Shown: one piece after another, positions 56,023-63,925 of the stretch
Layout: each line of letters opens with the position of its first letter
Numbering within the stretch: position 1 is the stretch's first letter
Assembly: GCA_018266915.1 (NCBI GenBank)
Contig: JAFDZM010000065.1
Coordinates: 84,505 to 148,504, forward strand
Direction: 5' to 3'
Origin: Bacteroidota bacterium
GTDB taxonomy: Bacteria; Bacteroidota; Bacteroidia; Sphingobacteriales; Sphingobacteriaceae
DNA length: 64,000 bases
Program-made: the position numbers and the translations under genes
Notes under the pieces: generated by a model
What the model was told of the DNA's origin: nothing
The model's database searches: none
The model's input: only the letters and a program-made list of their open reading frames with translations

Positions 56023-56799
56023 ATGGAACTGAAACCTTACAAAACCGGAACTGTTGTGGAACGTTACATAAAAGGTATTTTACCAATTATGCTTTGTGTA
56101 CTGTTAGTGTACACGTCATGTCGTAAAGACGCTACAACTGCACCTTCAACTCAGACAACTACCAGCTCTGCTTTGAACAAACAAATTGCATTAAATCTAT
56201 CTAAATCACTTGCCGGTACTTTTGGCGGCGTAAATCTTCAGGATGGTGTTAACGTATCTGTGGCTGACCACCTTGGCCCTCACCACGACTGCGGTTGTAC
56301 TAACAACCCGCTTTGCGGATTCGTTACCGACTCACTGGTAAATTACAACGCAACTATTGGTGATACTACTATTCACACTGGCGGTGACCTTAAATTCTAC
56401 TTTAACTGTGTAAACGGTAAATTATCAGGTTATACTGCTTACGATTCATTGAATACTGTTAAAACTACACCAGCATCTGTATCTACCTACAAAGTACAAC
56501 AATATTATACCATTGTAGCGCTTGACTCTGCTAAAAACTTTATCGGTGTAAACGGTACTAACGACCTGCACACTTCCGTAACTTATACTAACGGTAATGC
56601 TTCCGAAACAGGCGGCGCTTTCTATGAGCTCTCAAACTTAAAGATCGACGTTGTTAACAAAGATATTTTAAGCGGTACAGCAACATTTGCAGCATATGGC
56701 AGCAACTGGAATACAAAAGGTACTATAGTGTTCCTTGGCAACCACCAGGCTGACTTTACATCGAACGGTGTAACTACTCACGTTACCTTAACTTTCTAA
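56023..56799 (+). CDS. Hypothetical lipoprotein
   Basis: The protein has 258 residues. An unusually long N-terminal region precedes a hydrophobic stretch (GILPIMLCVLLVYTSC) with the probable lipid-bearing Cys at residue 34. A Ser/Thr-rich linker and a beta-rich domain follow. The mature part has HHDCGCTNNPLCGF (four closely spaced residues of Cys/His type that could bind metal) and another Cys in FYFNCVNGK. No family was recognised. It is followed by a strong terminator. Confidence 0.85.
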   Translation: MELKPYKTGTVVERYIKGILPIMLCVLLVYTSCRKDATTAPSTQTTTSSALNKQIALNLSKSLAGTFGGVNLQDGVNVSVADHLGPHHDCGCTNNPLCGFVTDSLVNYNATIGDTTIHTGGDLKFYFNCVNGKLSGYTAYDSLNTVKTTPASVSTYKVQQYYTIVALDSAKNFIGVNGTNDLHTSVTYTNGNASETGGAFYELSNLKIDVVNKDILSGTATFAAYGSNWNTKGTIVFLGNHQADFTSNGVTTHVTLTF

Positions 56800-56834
56800 A
56801 CAGCATACAGCTTAACCTAAACCCATAAAAAATG

Positions 56835-56866
56835 AAGCCCTTAGATCGAATGACCTAAGGGCTTTT
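56835..56866 (+). terminator. Rho-independent terminator, probably bidirectional
   Basis: A 10-bp perfect stem AAGCCCTTAG / CTAAGGGCTT with a 10-base loop, followed by TT on the + strand and T-rich sequence on the - strand. It serves the lipoprotein gene and the converging OmpA-like gene. Confidence 0.85.
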
Positions 56867-56885
56867 GTTATTAAAGAATATCTGG

Positions 56886-57419
56886 TTATTTGATTAATTT
56901 AACCTCTACCCGGCGGTTACGCTGCCTTCCTTTTTCGGTTTTATTTGAGGCGATCGGTTTTTTTGCGCCATAGCCTTTTGTCTGTATATGCGATCCATCA
57001 ATGCCTGCATTAACCAGGTATTGTTTAACAGCGTTGGCCCTGTCTATTGATAATTGCATATTATGGCTCACTGTACCTTCTGACGAGGCGTGACCGTTCA
57101 AAATAAACCTGGCGGATTGATCTTTCTTCATTTCATCAGCAATGTGATCAAGGTATTGGATACCATCTGTACGCAATACGGCCGAGTTATAATCAAACTG
57201 GATGTTTTTAAAATTAAAATCGGGAGGTATAACTTTTACAGCAGCGGGTTGAGCTTTAACCGGAGCTGGTGCCGGAGGAGCAGGCTTTGTAACAGGTTTA
57301 GCCTCTGTTTCAGCAGGTGGTGTGCTTTTTGCAATCATTTTCTTGGGTTTACACGATTGCATAGTAATGGCTAAACAAGCAAAAGCCATAACATATAGAT
57401 ATATTTTAAAAGGTTTCAT
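56886..57419 (-). CDS. OmpA-like peptidoglycan-associated lipoprotein
   Basis: The protein has 177 residues with a lipoprotein signal (AITMQSC, Cys23). A Pro/Ala/Lys-rich linker (about 30-65) is followed by a C-terminal OmpA domain with FKNIQFDYNSAVLR, FILNGHASSEGTVSHNMQLS, RANAVKQYLVNAGI, and TKGYGAKKPIASN ending RQRNRRVEVKL. The domain binds peptidoglycan and anchors the outer membrane. It is a single gene facing the lipoprotein gene at 56023. Confidence 0.95.
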   Translation of the reverse strand: MKPFKIYLYVMAFACLAITMQSCKPKKMIAKSTPPAETEAKPVTKPAPPAPAPVKAQPAAVKVIPPDFNFKNIQFDYNSAVLRTDGIQYLDHIADEMKKDQSARFILNGHASSEGTVSHNMQLSIDRANAVKQYLVNAGIDGSHIQTKGYGAKKPIASNKTEKGRQRNRRVEVKLIK

Positions 57420-57540
57420 ATTTTAATTTATGCTTTTTAATAAAAAATTATTGATTACGCAGCATACCCAACAAGGTTCCGCGCAATGTTATATTTAGAT
57501 ATAGGAGTTAAAATGAGATAAAAGAGGGTCTTATTACCCA

Positions 57541-57933
57541 TCATAAGCGCAAAATGCAGAGTCGTATGCATCCCTCGTTTTGGAAAACCGGGTACTTAAT
57601 TGGTAAGCCTGTTTTTAAGGTAGAAAATATCAGAAAAAGGCTGAAGAAAAAGAAAACAAATGGTATCCCGGTGAATTTGATGTCCGGGACATTTTGATCG
57701 TTGATGCTTTCGGTGATCGATTTATCGAACTTGATCAGGAAAGCCTGCTGATTATCGTGTTTGCTTATGTCGATACTATTTTCGATTACCCTGCCGGTTG
57801 CAGGCATATTTTGGCAGATGTAGTAATATGGGTTGGCTTTTATAATAAGAAACAATACTATCAGTACAATAACTGATTTATTTATCAAACGTTCCTTTTT
57901 TAAGTAAAACACAACTAATAGGGGTATGCACAA
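57541..57933 (-). CDS. Possible small membrane protein, unknown
   Basis: An open frame of about 130 codons. It would begin at a TTG (no good ATG near the N-terminus). It has hydrophobic segments at about 17-33 and 90-107 with a polar stretch between, a plausible two-helix membrane protein. No family was recognised, and the lack of a normal start leaves open that this is a decayed gene or not a gene. Confidence 0.35.
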   Translation of the reverse strand: MCIPLLVVFYLKKERLINKSVIVLIVLFLIIKANPYYYICQNMPATGRVIENSIDISKHDNQQAFLIKFDKSITESINDQNVPDIKFTGIPFVFFFFSLFLIFSTLKTGLPIKYPVFQNEGCIRLCILRL

Positions 57934-58000
57934 ATATTATAAATTGTATCAATTTGTACAAGTGCTTGCCATATTTAACCTAAGAAAATACTATTAATGA

Positions 58001-58861
58001 TCATAATCGTCTCAGGAAAGAAAAGAAGAACATGCTTAAGCTGCCGCCAAATCGTGGGTTGATCTCAAAAACGTATGGTTTACCATCAATCTCCTTGTAA
58101 TTGAAGCAGCATATCCCTTCAAAATTGATTGCTTTAAGCATATCGGCAAAAAGATCCAAATGCGGGCATTTACCCAGCTTATTGCCTATGAATTTATCCA
58201 CTCCTTTAACATAAAAAGGTGTAGAGAAAATATAAATAACGTTTAATGCGCATGCCATTTTCCCGTCTCTGAATATCAGGTGCGTTGCATATTCTTTTTT
58301 ACCGGGCACTATTTCCTGGCAAAAGAAATCCGGATCGTTAATTTCCTTCCAATGCTCTTTTTCTTTTTCGGGTGTATCAATTACGTAGCAGTCCACTCCC
58401 ATATGCGCCACTTTTCTTTTTACTATGTAAGGTATTTTTAAATTTTTGCCAACGCGTGGCATATCGTTTTCAAAGCCTTTTTCAACCAGTGTAGTATAAA
58501 ACAGATATTTATCGTCGCAAATATCTATCGCCTCCATTGTAGGGGTAGGCACTATACTGTTGTCAACCAAATCGCTATTCGGGATCAGCCGGCGCAGGTT
58601 ATACATATTTAGCGGCATCACGATATCGTATTTCTTGAAGTTTTCGGGTGTGAATTCATCAAAATGTATCTCATGCTTTAAATTACGGAAGCTCTTTTTT
58701 ATATCCTCTTCACGCTCAGCCTTCAGGGAAAACAGTATTTTATATTTACGCTTCGCAAGTCGCGCCAGGGCCGTTTCATAAGCATAATATAGGGCCTTGT
58801 TTGCTATAGTCTCCCATCGTAAGAATTTAGCAACTATTTTATTGGTAGGTTTATCGGGCAT
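58001..58861 (-). CDS. ATP-grasp domain protein
   Basis: This 286-residue soluble protein shows an ATP-grasp layout. There is an N-terminal Rossmann-like part with DIVMPLNMYNLRRL, a linker with DKYLFYTTLVEKGF, the lysine-bearing PYIVKRKVAHMGV, and FCQEIVPGKKEYATHLIFRDG. The metal-binding end is FEGICCFNYKEIDGKPYVFEINPRFGGSLS (E and N-P-R). The family joins a carboxylate to an amine or thiol via acyl-phosphate. The substrate is unknown, and there are no obvious partner genes. Confidence 0.88.
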   Translation of the reverse strand: MPDKPTNKIVAKFLRWETIANKALYYAYETALARLAKRKYKILFSLKAEREEDIKKSFRNLKHEIHFDEFTPENFKKYDIVMPLNMYNLRRLIPNSDLVDNSIVPTPTMEAIDICDDKYLFYTTLVEKGFENDMPRVGKNLKIPYIVKRKVAHMGVDCYVIDTPEKEKEHWKEINDPDFFCQEIVPGKKEYATHLIFRDGKMACALNVIYIFSTPFYVKGVDKFIGNKLGKCPHLDLFADMLKAINFEGICCFNYKEIDGKPYVFEINPRFGGSLSMFFFSFLRRL

Positions 58862-59199
58862 TCGGCTGCAATATAAAAAAGGATTTGTATAAATTTTAAG
58901 CTATAAACAGGGCCTTTAACGAAAAAGTTTAACCTGTTGTTACTATTCTTTAATTGCCTAAAATATAGCATTATTATAGTTAAAATTGGGCTAAAACGCT
59001 ATTTTTTTAATATTTATAACGCACTATATATGAAAAGGTTACAACATGCAATTTATGGTGACTAAATTTTACCTCTATCAACTCTATAGCATATCTTCTT
59101 AGACCATAGAATTTATACTGGCGCTCCGAACAGCGAGTAAATAAAAAACGCCATCATATATCATAATACAATAGCGTTGAAACAAATGCTTTAAGTATG
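58862..59199. other. Intergenic region, nothing recognised
   Basis: AT-rich sequence between the ATP-grasp gene (upstream side) and the end of the receiver gene. No coding frame, clear terminator or repeat was seen. Confidence 0.5.
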
Positions 59200-59571
59200 C
59201 TAATGTTGGTGATGACCGAGCAATTGGTTGATTTTCCGTACCAGCATATTGATATCAAAAGGCTTGGTGATAAACGCATCAAAGCCAAAATTTCCAAGAG
59301 ATGATGCCAGTTCGGGATAAGCAGATATCAAAATGACAGGGATATGACAGGTATCCTTGTTACTTTTTATCTGCTGACAAATTTTTCCTCCGTTTGTACC
59401 TGATAATAAATAATCCGTCAGAACCAGATCGGGTTTATATTCGCTTACTGATTTAAGTATATCGTCTGTCCGGCTTAAGCCTTTGACAGTAAAATCATTA
59501 TATTCCAGCACGGTTTCCAGTACCTGCAGTATATCTTCGTCATCTTCAATTATTAAAATCCGCTTTGCCAT
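59200..59571 (-). CDS. Stand-alone receiver (response regulator)
   Basis: The protein has 123 residues and is a single CheY-like domain with IIEDDED acidic pocket, phospho-acceptor Asp53 in LTDYLLSG, and Lys103 in ITKPF. There is no output domain and no kinase gene beside it, so the partner is elsewhere. Confidence 0.93.
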   Translation of the reverse strand: MAKRILIIEDDEDILQVLETVLEYNDFTVKGLSRTDDILKSVSEYKPDLVLTDYLLSGTNGGKICQQIKSNKDTCHIPVILISAYPELASSLGNFGFDAFITKPFDINMLVRKINQLLGHHQH

Positions 59572-59668
59572 GGTATTCGTGATAAGCTAATGTGTGAAAA
59601 ACCCAATTATACTAAAATTGTTTTTACTGCTCCTTCAATTTATAAACCTATAGCTTATACGTTAATTA

Positions 59669-60361
59669 TTAGTTAATGGATACAAGTTGCATCGTTCCCG
59701 CAAGTTTTCCGTTCTTAGTATAAGTTTCAGATTTTACGGGGCGCGCAATTTTTGGCGAGAACCATTCAATTACATGCATGTGTACAGGGAAGCCAATGCC
59801 CATCATCTTGACCTTTACCATGGCATCGTAGCTGATTCGGAAACAATCAAAGCTACCTGCCGGACCGGTTACTGTTTCTGCCTGTTCCACTTTCCGGTTG
59901 GTGATGTCCATTTGCATATCACCCATTTGATGCCCATCATTTGTAATATTCATGGTCATGGTGCCATCTTCAAGTGTTTGCCCCGCCTTTACATTCAACG
60001 GGTAAATTAGGTATTTAGCTTCTCCGCTTACCTCCATTTTTTCTAACTGTTTGGCAGATGCAGGCGGAACAAAGGATTTCATATCGATGCGAAGCGCATC
60101 GCCGTTACATTTGATTTCCGAGTCGGAGCTTCCCATTGACTTCCCGTTTTTGTCGGTCATCTCGGTATGATAACCAACAGTCGAGGCATCTTTTTTTGTA
60201 GAAGTGTAAGTGATTTGACCCGTTTCTTTGCCCTTTGCATCCATGTTGCTGTAAACCAACTTTTCCCCGTTTGAAGCATTAATAAAATCTGAACAGCTTT
60301 GCGCTTTAGCCAAAGGCATAAGCATAGTTACAGCTACTGCTGCAGCAAGAAGTTTTTTCAT
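59669..60361 (-). CDS. Secreted DUF3108/TapB-like protein
   Basis: The protein has 230 residues with a signal peptide ending near AKAQS. The mature part is a beta-rich domain (GEKLVYSNMDAKGKETGQITYT, a late WFSPKIARPVKSETY) like the DUF3108/TapB family, which has no firmly known function in Bacteroidota. It is a single gene. Confidence 0.7.
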   Translation of the reverse strand: MKKLLAAAVAVTMLMPLAKAQSCSDFINASNGEKLVYSNMDAKGKETGQITYTSTKKDASTVGYHTEMTDKNGKSMGSSDSEIKCNGDALRIDMKSFVPPASAKQLEKMEVSGEAKYLIYPLNVKAGQTLEDGTMTMNITNDGHQMGDMQMDITNRKVEQAETVTGPAGSFDCFRISYDAMVKVKMMGIGFPVHMHVIEWFSPKIARPVKSETYTKNGKLAGTMQLVSIN

Positions 60362-60472
60362 AGCGACTAAAATTGAGGTGAATGAATTAACGCAGGGTCG
60401 CTACAAGATATGAAATTATAGGTGAATCAGCAAGTTAGAGGCATAGCAAGCGTATTATTAGTAAAATGATAG

Positions 60473-61195
60473 CTATTTATTATTTATCATTTCAATATTT
60501 TTATTTTTTTCGAACTCTTGGTATGATTTGATAATATAGGTTACCAAGTCATAATCGTTCCAATTGTGTATTTGTTCAGTTGTTGGCCAGTAGTACGTCT
60601 TAAATTCTTCGAGTTCATTCCCATTTATAGAAATATTTTTTTTGATTAACTCATCGGTAAAACGAGCAGCCACCTCATAATAAGCGATTTCGTTTTTAGC
60701 AAATCTGTTGAACTTTCGTGCATTGATCACTTCACTTTTAAAATTCTCATAGATGAAGGTCATGGGTTTTAACACCAGGTAATAATAATGAGGCGTTCCA
60801 GTATAAAAAACGCTCTTCTTCCGATAGCCTCGTTTAACAGAGTTCAGATCAGCTAATACCGTATTTTCCTTTATCAATACCTCCGGCAACGAGTAAATCG
60901 GCTCAAGAAATATTATTTTGTCTGCTAAATCGGTTATAATAAACTGAGTTGAAGAGTAGCCATCGCAGGTAATATCCAGGGTATCATTGATGGCAGCAGC
61001 GATAGAAAACTCGCCATACAAATTTGATTGCGTTGTTGCCGATATCCGTTTATTGTTAATCTGCACACCACTTAGCCGAAGCTTTGTGCCGGCTTTAAAC
61101 ACCATGCCTTGCTGTTCGTGATTAGTCTGCGCATTGACCAATGAAGCACAGACGAATTGCAGAAAACCGATCAGAAATATCTTGTAACTGCGCAT
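60473..61195 (-). CDS. Secreted protein with carboxypeptidase-regulatory-like domain
   Basis: The protein has 240 residues with a signal peptide ending near NAQTN. Residues about 27-95 form a CarboxypepD-reg-like beta-sandwich (GMVFKAGTKLRLSGVQI, LYGEFSIAAAINDTLDITCDGY). The C-terminal 140 residues are charged and helical (NFKSEVINARKFNRFAKNEIAYYEVAARF). Proteins of this kind are frequent in Bacteroidota and their role is unknown. Confidence 0.75.
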   Translation of the reverse strand: MRSYKIFLIGFLQFVCASLVNAQTNHEQQGMVFKAGTKLRLSGVQINNKRISATTQSNLYGEFSIAAAINDTLDITCDGYSSTQFIITDLADKIIFLEPIYSLPEVLIKENTVLADLNSVKRGYRKKSVFYTGTPHYYYLVLKPMTFIYENFKSEVINARKFNRFAKNEIAYYEVAARFTDELIKKNISINGNELEEFKTYYWPTTEQIHNWNDYDLVTYIIKSYQEFEKNKNIEMINNK

Positions 61196-61257
61196 ACCCT
61201 ATAAAATTAATAAGGCATCTGTATCTACGTCAAAGTTTTAACGTTTTTTAACACCGA

Positions 61258-62043
61258 TCACTTCTTCTCAAAAAATTCGATCAGTACAGGAGCGATGGCT
61301 TTGCCCTGAACATTATGGGTTTGCCCTTTTAACATTTTGATCTGGCTATTGGGCATCACTTCTGACAACTTTTTAACCGCCTCTCGCAATGTGGCCGGAC
61401 TTTTATCACCGCCGGAAATAAGTGTTGGTATTTGAACAGATGCGGCCCTTTTTTCGGGAAGAGAAAAATCGCCCAATATGGCTGCATCGTAGGGCAATGT
61501 GTGTGCAACGCCTTTTAATTTAGACCATACCGGCATTATTTTCATGATGAAAACAATTATTCCGGGTACGCCAACCATATCCTTCATAAAAAACTTTACT
61601 GCATCGCCCCGCTTGTTTTCGGCTATCAGATTTTGCAATTGCCGCTGCGCATCAGCCGGAGGATGGTGGCCCTGGTTACTCACCATAAAAGGCGGTTCGT
61701 ATAATGCCAGTTTCGTAATATTCAAACCATGCGCTGCTGCTGCCAGGGAAAGAGCGGCGCCTGATGAAAAACCCGTAACAAACGCCGATCCGCCGTTAGC
61801 GTTGATCAAGGCTTCCATATCTTCTATTTCCCGCTCGACAACATAAGGCTTCGTGTCAGAGCTTTCATTTCTGCCACGGCGATCGTAGGTGATTACGGTA
61901 AAATTGCCGGTTAGCAGTTGGGCAAGTTTTGGCATCGGTCCAAATGCGCGGCTGCACAGGGCGCCGTCAACCAGGATCAGTAGGGGACCACTACCCGATT
62001 TATCATAAGCTATCCGGGTGCCATCTTTTGATATAGCTTCCAT
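61258..62043 (-). CDS. Alpha/beta hydrolase
   Basis: The protein has 261 residues and no signal peptide. An oxyanion-side motif LVDGALCSRAFGP is followed by VITYDRRGRNESS, the nucleophile elbow GFSSG (Ser93), an acid residue in ISGGDKSP and the His in GQTHNVQGKA. It is probably an esterase or related hydrolase of unknown substrate. It lies last in the - strand ArsR-led set but is separated from it by an inverted-repeat element, so co-transcription is uncertain. Confidence 0.9.
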   Translation of the reverse strand: MEAISKDGTRIAYDKSGSGPLLILVDGALCSRAFGPMPKLAQLLTGNFTVITYDRRGRNESSDTKPYVVEREIEDMEALINANGGSAFVTGFSSGAALSLAAAAHGLNITKLALYEPPFMVSNQGHHPPADAQRQLQNLIAENKRGDAVKFFMKDMVGVPGIIVFIMKIMPVWSKLKGVAHTLPYDAAILGDFSLPEKRAASVQIPTLISGGDKSPATLREAVKKLSEVMPNSQIKMLKGQTHNVQGKAIAPVLIEFFEKK

Positions 62044-62079
62044 AACGTTTTTTTAATTTAAAAGAGCGGCGGATTGTGC

Positions 62080-62193
62080 GACTCCTTCCTTGGGGAAGGG
62101 GAGGTAGGGGTTTCTGCTTCATTTCAGATGTACAAACCCCTCCCTGCCATTACACATTTCAGCCGCACCCCTCCCCCAGGGAGGGAATTCGAC
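62080..62193. repeat. Imperfect long inverted repeat, G/C-rich intergenic element
   Basis: A left arm with TCCTTCCTTGGGGAAGGGGA and GGTAGGGGTTT is mirrored by AAACCCCTCCC and CCCCTCCCCCAGGGAGGGAA. Each arm also folds on itself (CTTCC-TTGG-GGAAG). It fills the gap between two - strand genes and looks like a dispersed REP/MITE-type element, though no second copy is in the window. Confidence 0.6.
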
Positions 62194-62204
62194 TACATAT
62201 ATAA

Positions 62205-62432
62205 TTATTCTAATACACTGCACTGATAACCATTTTCGGTTACCAGCTCAGCAATTTTTTTCTGCGGGATGTTCCTGCCTTCAACACGAAGGATCTTATC
62301 GCAATCCTCGAGGTCAAAATTGATACTGAACATGGGAAATTGCTCCGACAACACACCCAATATTCTTTTTGCCTGTCTTTTGTGTCTCACATTTGTTTTA
62401 TACACTTCTACCATGTTCAGTACCATTGTCAT
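62205..62432 (-). CDS. Small HMA-like protein
   Basis: The protein has 75 residues. The beta-alpha-beta pattern (VEVYKTNVRHKRQAKRIL, FSINFDLEDCDKILRVEG, IAELVTENGYQCSVLE) resembles heavy-metal-associated domains but lacks the CxxC metal site. The start overlaps the DoxX stop as ATGA, giving coupled translation and supporting the start at 62432. Function is unknown. Confidence 0.7.
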   Translation of the reverse strand: MTMVLNMVEVYKTNVRHKRQAKRILGVLSEQFPMFSINFDLEDCDKILRVEGRNIPQKKIAELVTENGYQCSVLE

Positions 62433-62806
62433 ACCTTTTGTGCTTTTAGTTTATGATAACAGATGTAGGAGCCCGCTACGAATACCAATCCCAAGCCGAG
62501 GAATGGCACCCACGATGCTGCCGGAAATGTGCCATTAGCATAAAATGAGTAGACAGCACCAAGCATATCGAAAGTAAAGCCTGCATAAGCCCATTCCTTT
62601 AATCTTGGATTGCCTGGTACCAGGATAGCAATTATACCCAGTATTTTCGCTACAGCCAGGAATTTAAAAATGTATGTTGGGTAGGCAAATTGTTTTGCAA
62701 ATGCTGCACTTTCAGGACTGCTGAAAAAGCTACCAACAGCCGAAAACAGCATTAACGCGACAAGCAGAACGGTAAATACCCAGTAAAGAATTTTGATTGT
62801 TTTCAT
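62429..62806 (-). CDS. DoxX family membrane protein
   Basis: The protein has 125 residues and four predicted membrane helices (about 5-25, 45-64, 72-92, 97-117). The DoxX-like pattern includes FKFLAVAKILGIIAILVPGNPRLKEWAYAGF. Such proteins are common next to ArsR/SRPBCC pairs in Bacteroidota. Transport or redox roles are suggested in the literature, without a firm function. Confidence 0.85.
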   Translation of the reverse strand: MKTIKILYWVFTVLLVALMLFSAVGSFFSSPESAAFAKQFAYPTYIFKFLAVAKILGIIAILVPGNPRLKEWAYAGFTFDMLGAVYSFYANGTFPAASWVPFLGLGLVFVAGSYICYHKLKAQKV

Positions 62807-62868
62807 TGTTTTAAGTGATTTAGTGTTGATTACATGCGTTTTAGTTTCTATTCTAAGTTATCAAAATA

Positions 62869-63366
62869 TTACTTGTTAATTTTTTGCAGGTACTCAGCCA
62901 ACTGATCGAATGTACCGCCAAAGCCTTGCTGCATTGAAGCAGTCATTTCTTCAAACTTGTCGTATTCTTCATCAGTAGCATTAATTGGCGCTCCTTTTAT
63001 AGTAAGTGTGGTTTTGCCACCGCTTTCTGTAAATGTTACTGTATTCAATATCTCCAACGGCCATGGATCTATAAATGATGTCTTGATACTATTGCCTTCT
63101 TCATCAGCAAACGAGCTGGCAAATACTATCTTTTCAGGCTCAACTATTTCGCGGTAAACAAACTTGCCCCACATTTTGCCGCCTCCAAAAGACATGCCGT
63201 AATGGAATATCCCTCCCGGACGAAACTCCAGTGTCTTCACCTCTATTTCGGAACCTTTTGGCCCCCACCATTGAGCGAGGTGCTTTGCATCACTCCAAAC
63301 TTTAAATACCAACTTACGCGGTGCGTCAAATATGCGGGTAATCTCCAGATCATTTCTTTTTGCCAT
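62869..63366 (-). CDS. SRPBCC (AHSA1-like) domain protein
   Basis: The protein has 165 residues. A START/Bet v1-like fold is recognised by LEITRIFDAPRKLVFKVWSD, LAQWWGPKGSEIEV, EFRPGGIFHYGM, and the C-terminal MTASMQQGFGGTFDQLAEYL. It overlaps the ArsR gene by 17 bases, the usual ArsR-AHSA1 gene pair. It presumably binds a hydrophobic small molecule. Confidence 0.93.
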   Translation of the reverse strand: MAKRNDLEITRIFDAPRKLVFKVWSDAKHLAQWWGPKGSEIEVKTLEFRPGGIFHYGMSFGGGKMWGKFVYREIVEPEKIVFASSFADEEGNSIKTSFIDPWPLEILNTVTFTESGGKTTLTIKGAPINATDEEYDKFEEMTASMQQGFGGTFDQLAEYLQKINK

Positions 63367-63688
63367 TTTTCTTCTCTTTAGATTGTATTTCTCTTAGATA
63401 ATTATCCAATGAATCAAACCGCGCTTCCCAAAACTGCTTGTATTGTTCCACCCAGTCCGATACTTCATTCAGTCTCTCCAAACGGCCTTCACAAAAACGT
63501 TCGCGCCCCTGTTGCTTAATCTCGAGCAAACCACACTCCGCTAAAATTTTCATGTGTTTATAAATGGCCGCCCTGCTCACATCAAAATTCTCAGACACCG
63601 AATTTATATTGAGCGACTTGTGCGCTATCATACCTAAAATCTCTCTCCTCGTCGGATCGGCAATCGCCTGAAACACATCTCTTCTCAT
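63350..63688 (-). CDS. ArsR family transcriptional regulator
   Basis: The protein has 112 residues. A winged helix-turn-helix (AIADPTRREILGMI, INSVSENFDVSRAAIYKHMKIL, EIKQQGRERFC) is followed by a helical tail with WEARFDSLDNYL. There are no cysteine metal sites of the ArsR/CadC type, so it belongs to the non-metal subgroup paired with SRPBCC proteins. It is first gene of the - strand set ArsR-SRPBCC-DoxX-HMA-like. Two palindromes flanking the -7 box upstream indicate autorepression. Confidence 0.95.
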   Translation of the reverse strand: MRRDVFQAIADPTRREILGMIAHKSLNINSVSENFDVSRAAIYKHMKILAECGLLEIKQQGRERFCEGRLERLNEVSDWVEQYKQFWEARFDSLDNYLREIQSKEKKNGKKK

Positions 63689-63695
63689 ACAATAT

Positions 63696-63737
63696 GAAAC
63701 CTTTTGGTTTCAAATATAAATGCAACCTTTCGGTTCC
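63696..63737 (-). promoter_or_regulatory. Tandem ArsR-type operator around a -7 box
   Basis: Palindrome 1 is GAAACC-TTTT-GGTTTC (63696-63711). Palindrome 2 is GCAACC-TTTC-GGTTCC (63722-63737). They are 26 bases apart centre to centre. On the - strand TATATTTG (63711-63718), an exact -7 consensus, lies in the gap, about 23 bases upstream of the arsR start. Binding at either copy would block transcription. Confidence 0.75.
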
Positions 63738-63829
63738 CCAAATTTTTCTGCAAATTTTTTCAAAGTACAGTTGGTTACAGATGATTATGAGTATGGCGTA
63801 GATGTATGGCGGTTATTCAGGATACTCCT

Positions 63830-63925
63830 ACGGAGTTTATTCCTTTATTATATTTTCCTATAAACAGGTGGCTCCTATGGAGCCTTGATCACATGAAAGT
63901 CCCGTAGGGACTACCTGTTTATAGA
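63830..63925. repeat. Dispersed palindromic repeat cluster (CTATAAACAGG units)
   Basis: ACTCCTACGGAGT, then CTATAAACAGG followed by GGCTCCTATGGAGCC (63858-63884), then an inverted copy with GTCCCGTAGGGAC before CCTGTTTATAG (63899-63924). Same unit as at 54510. The remaining sequence to the window end (including a GTT run at 63988-64000) holds no gene. Confidence 0.6.

Noticed and set aside
57694..57876. A + strand reading frame opposite the small membrane protein
   Set aside because: It lies antisense to a frame with better protein character, has no start signal and no recognisable motif.
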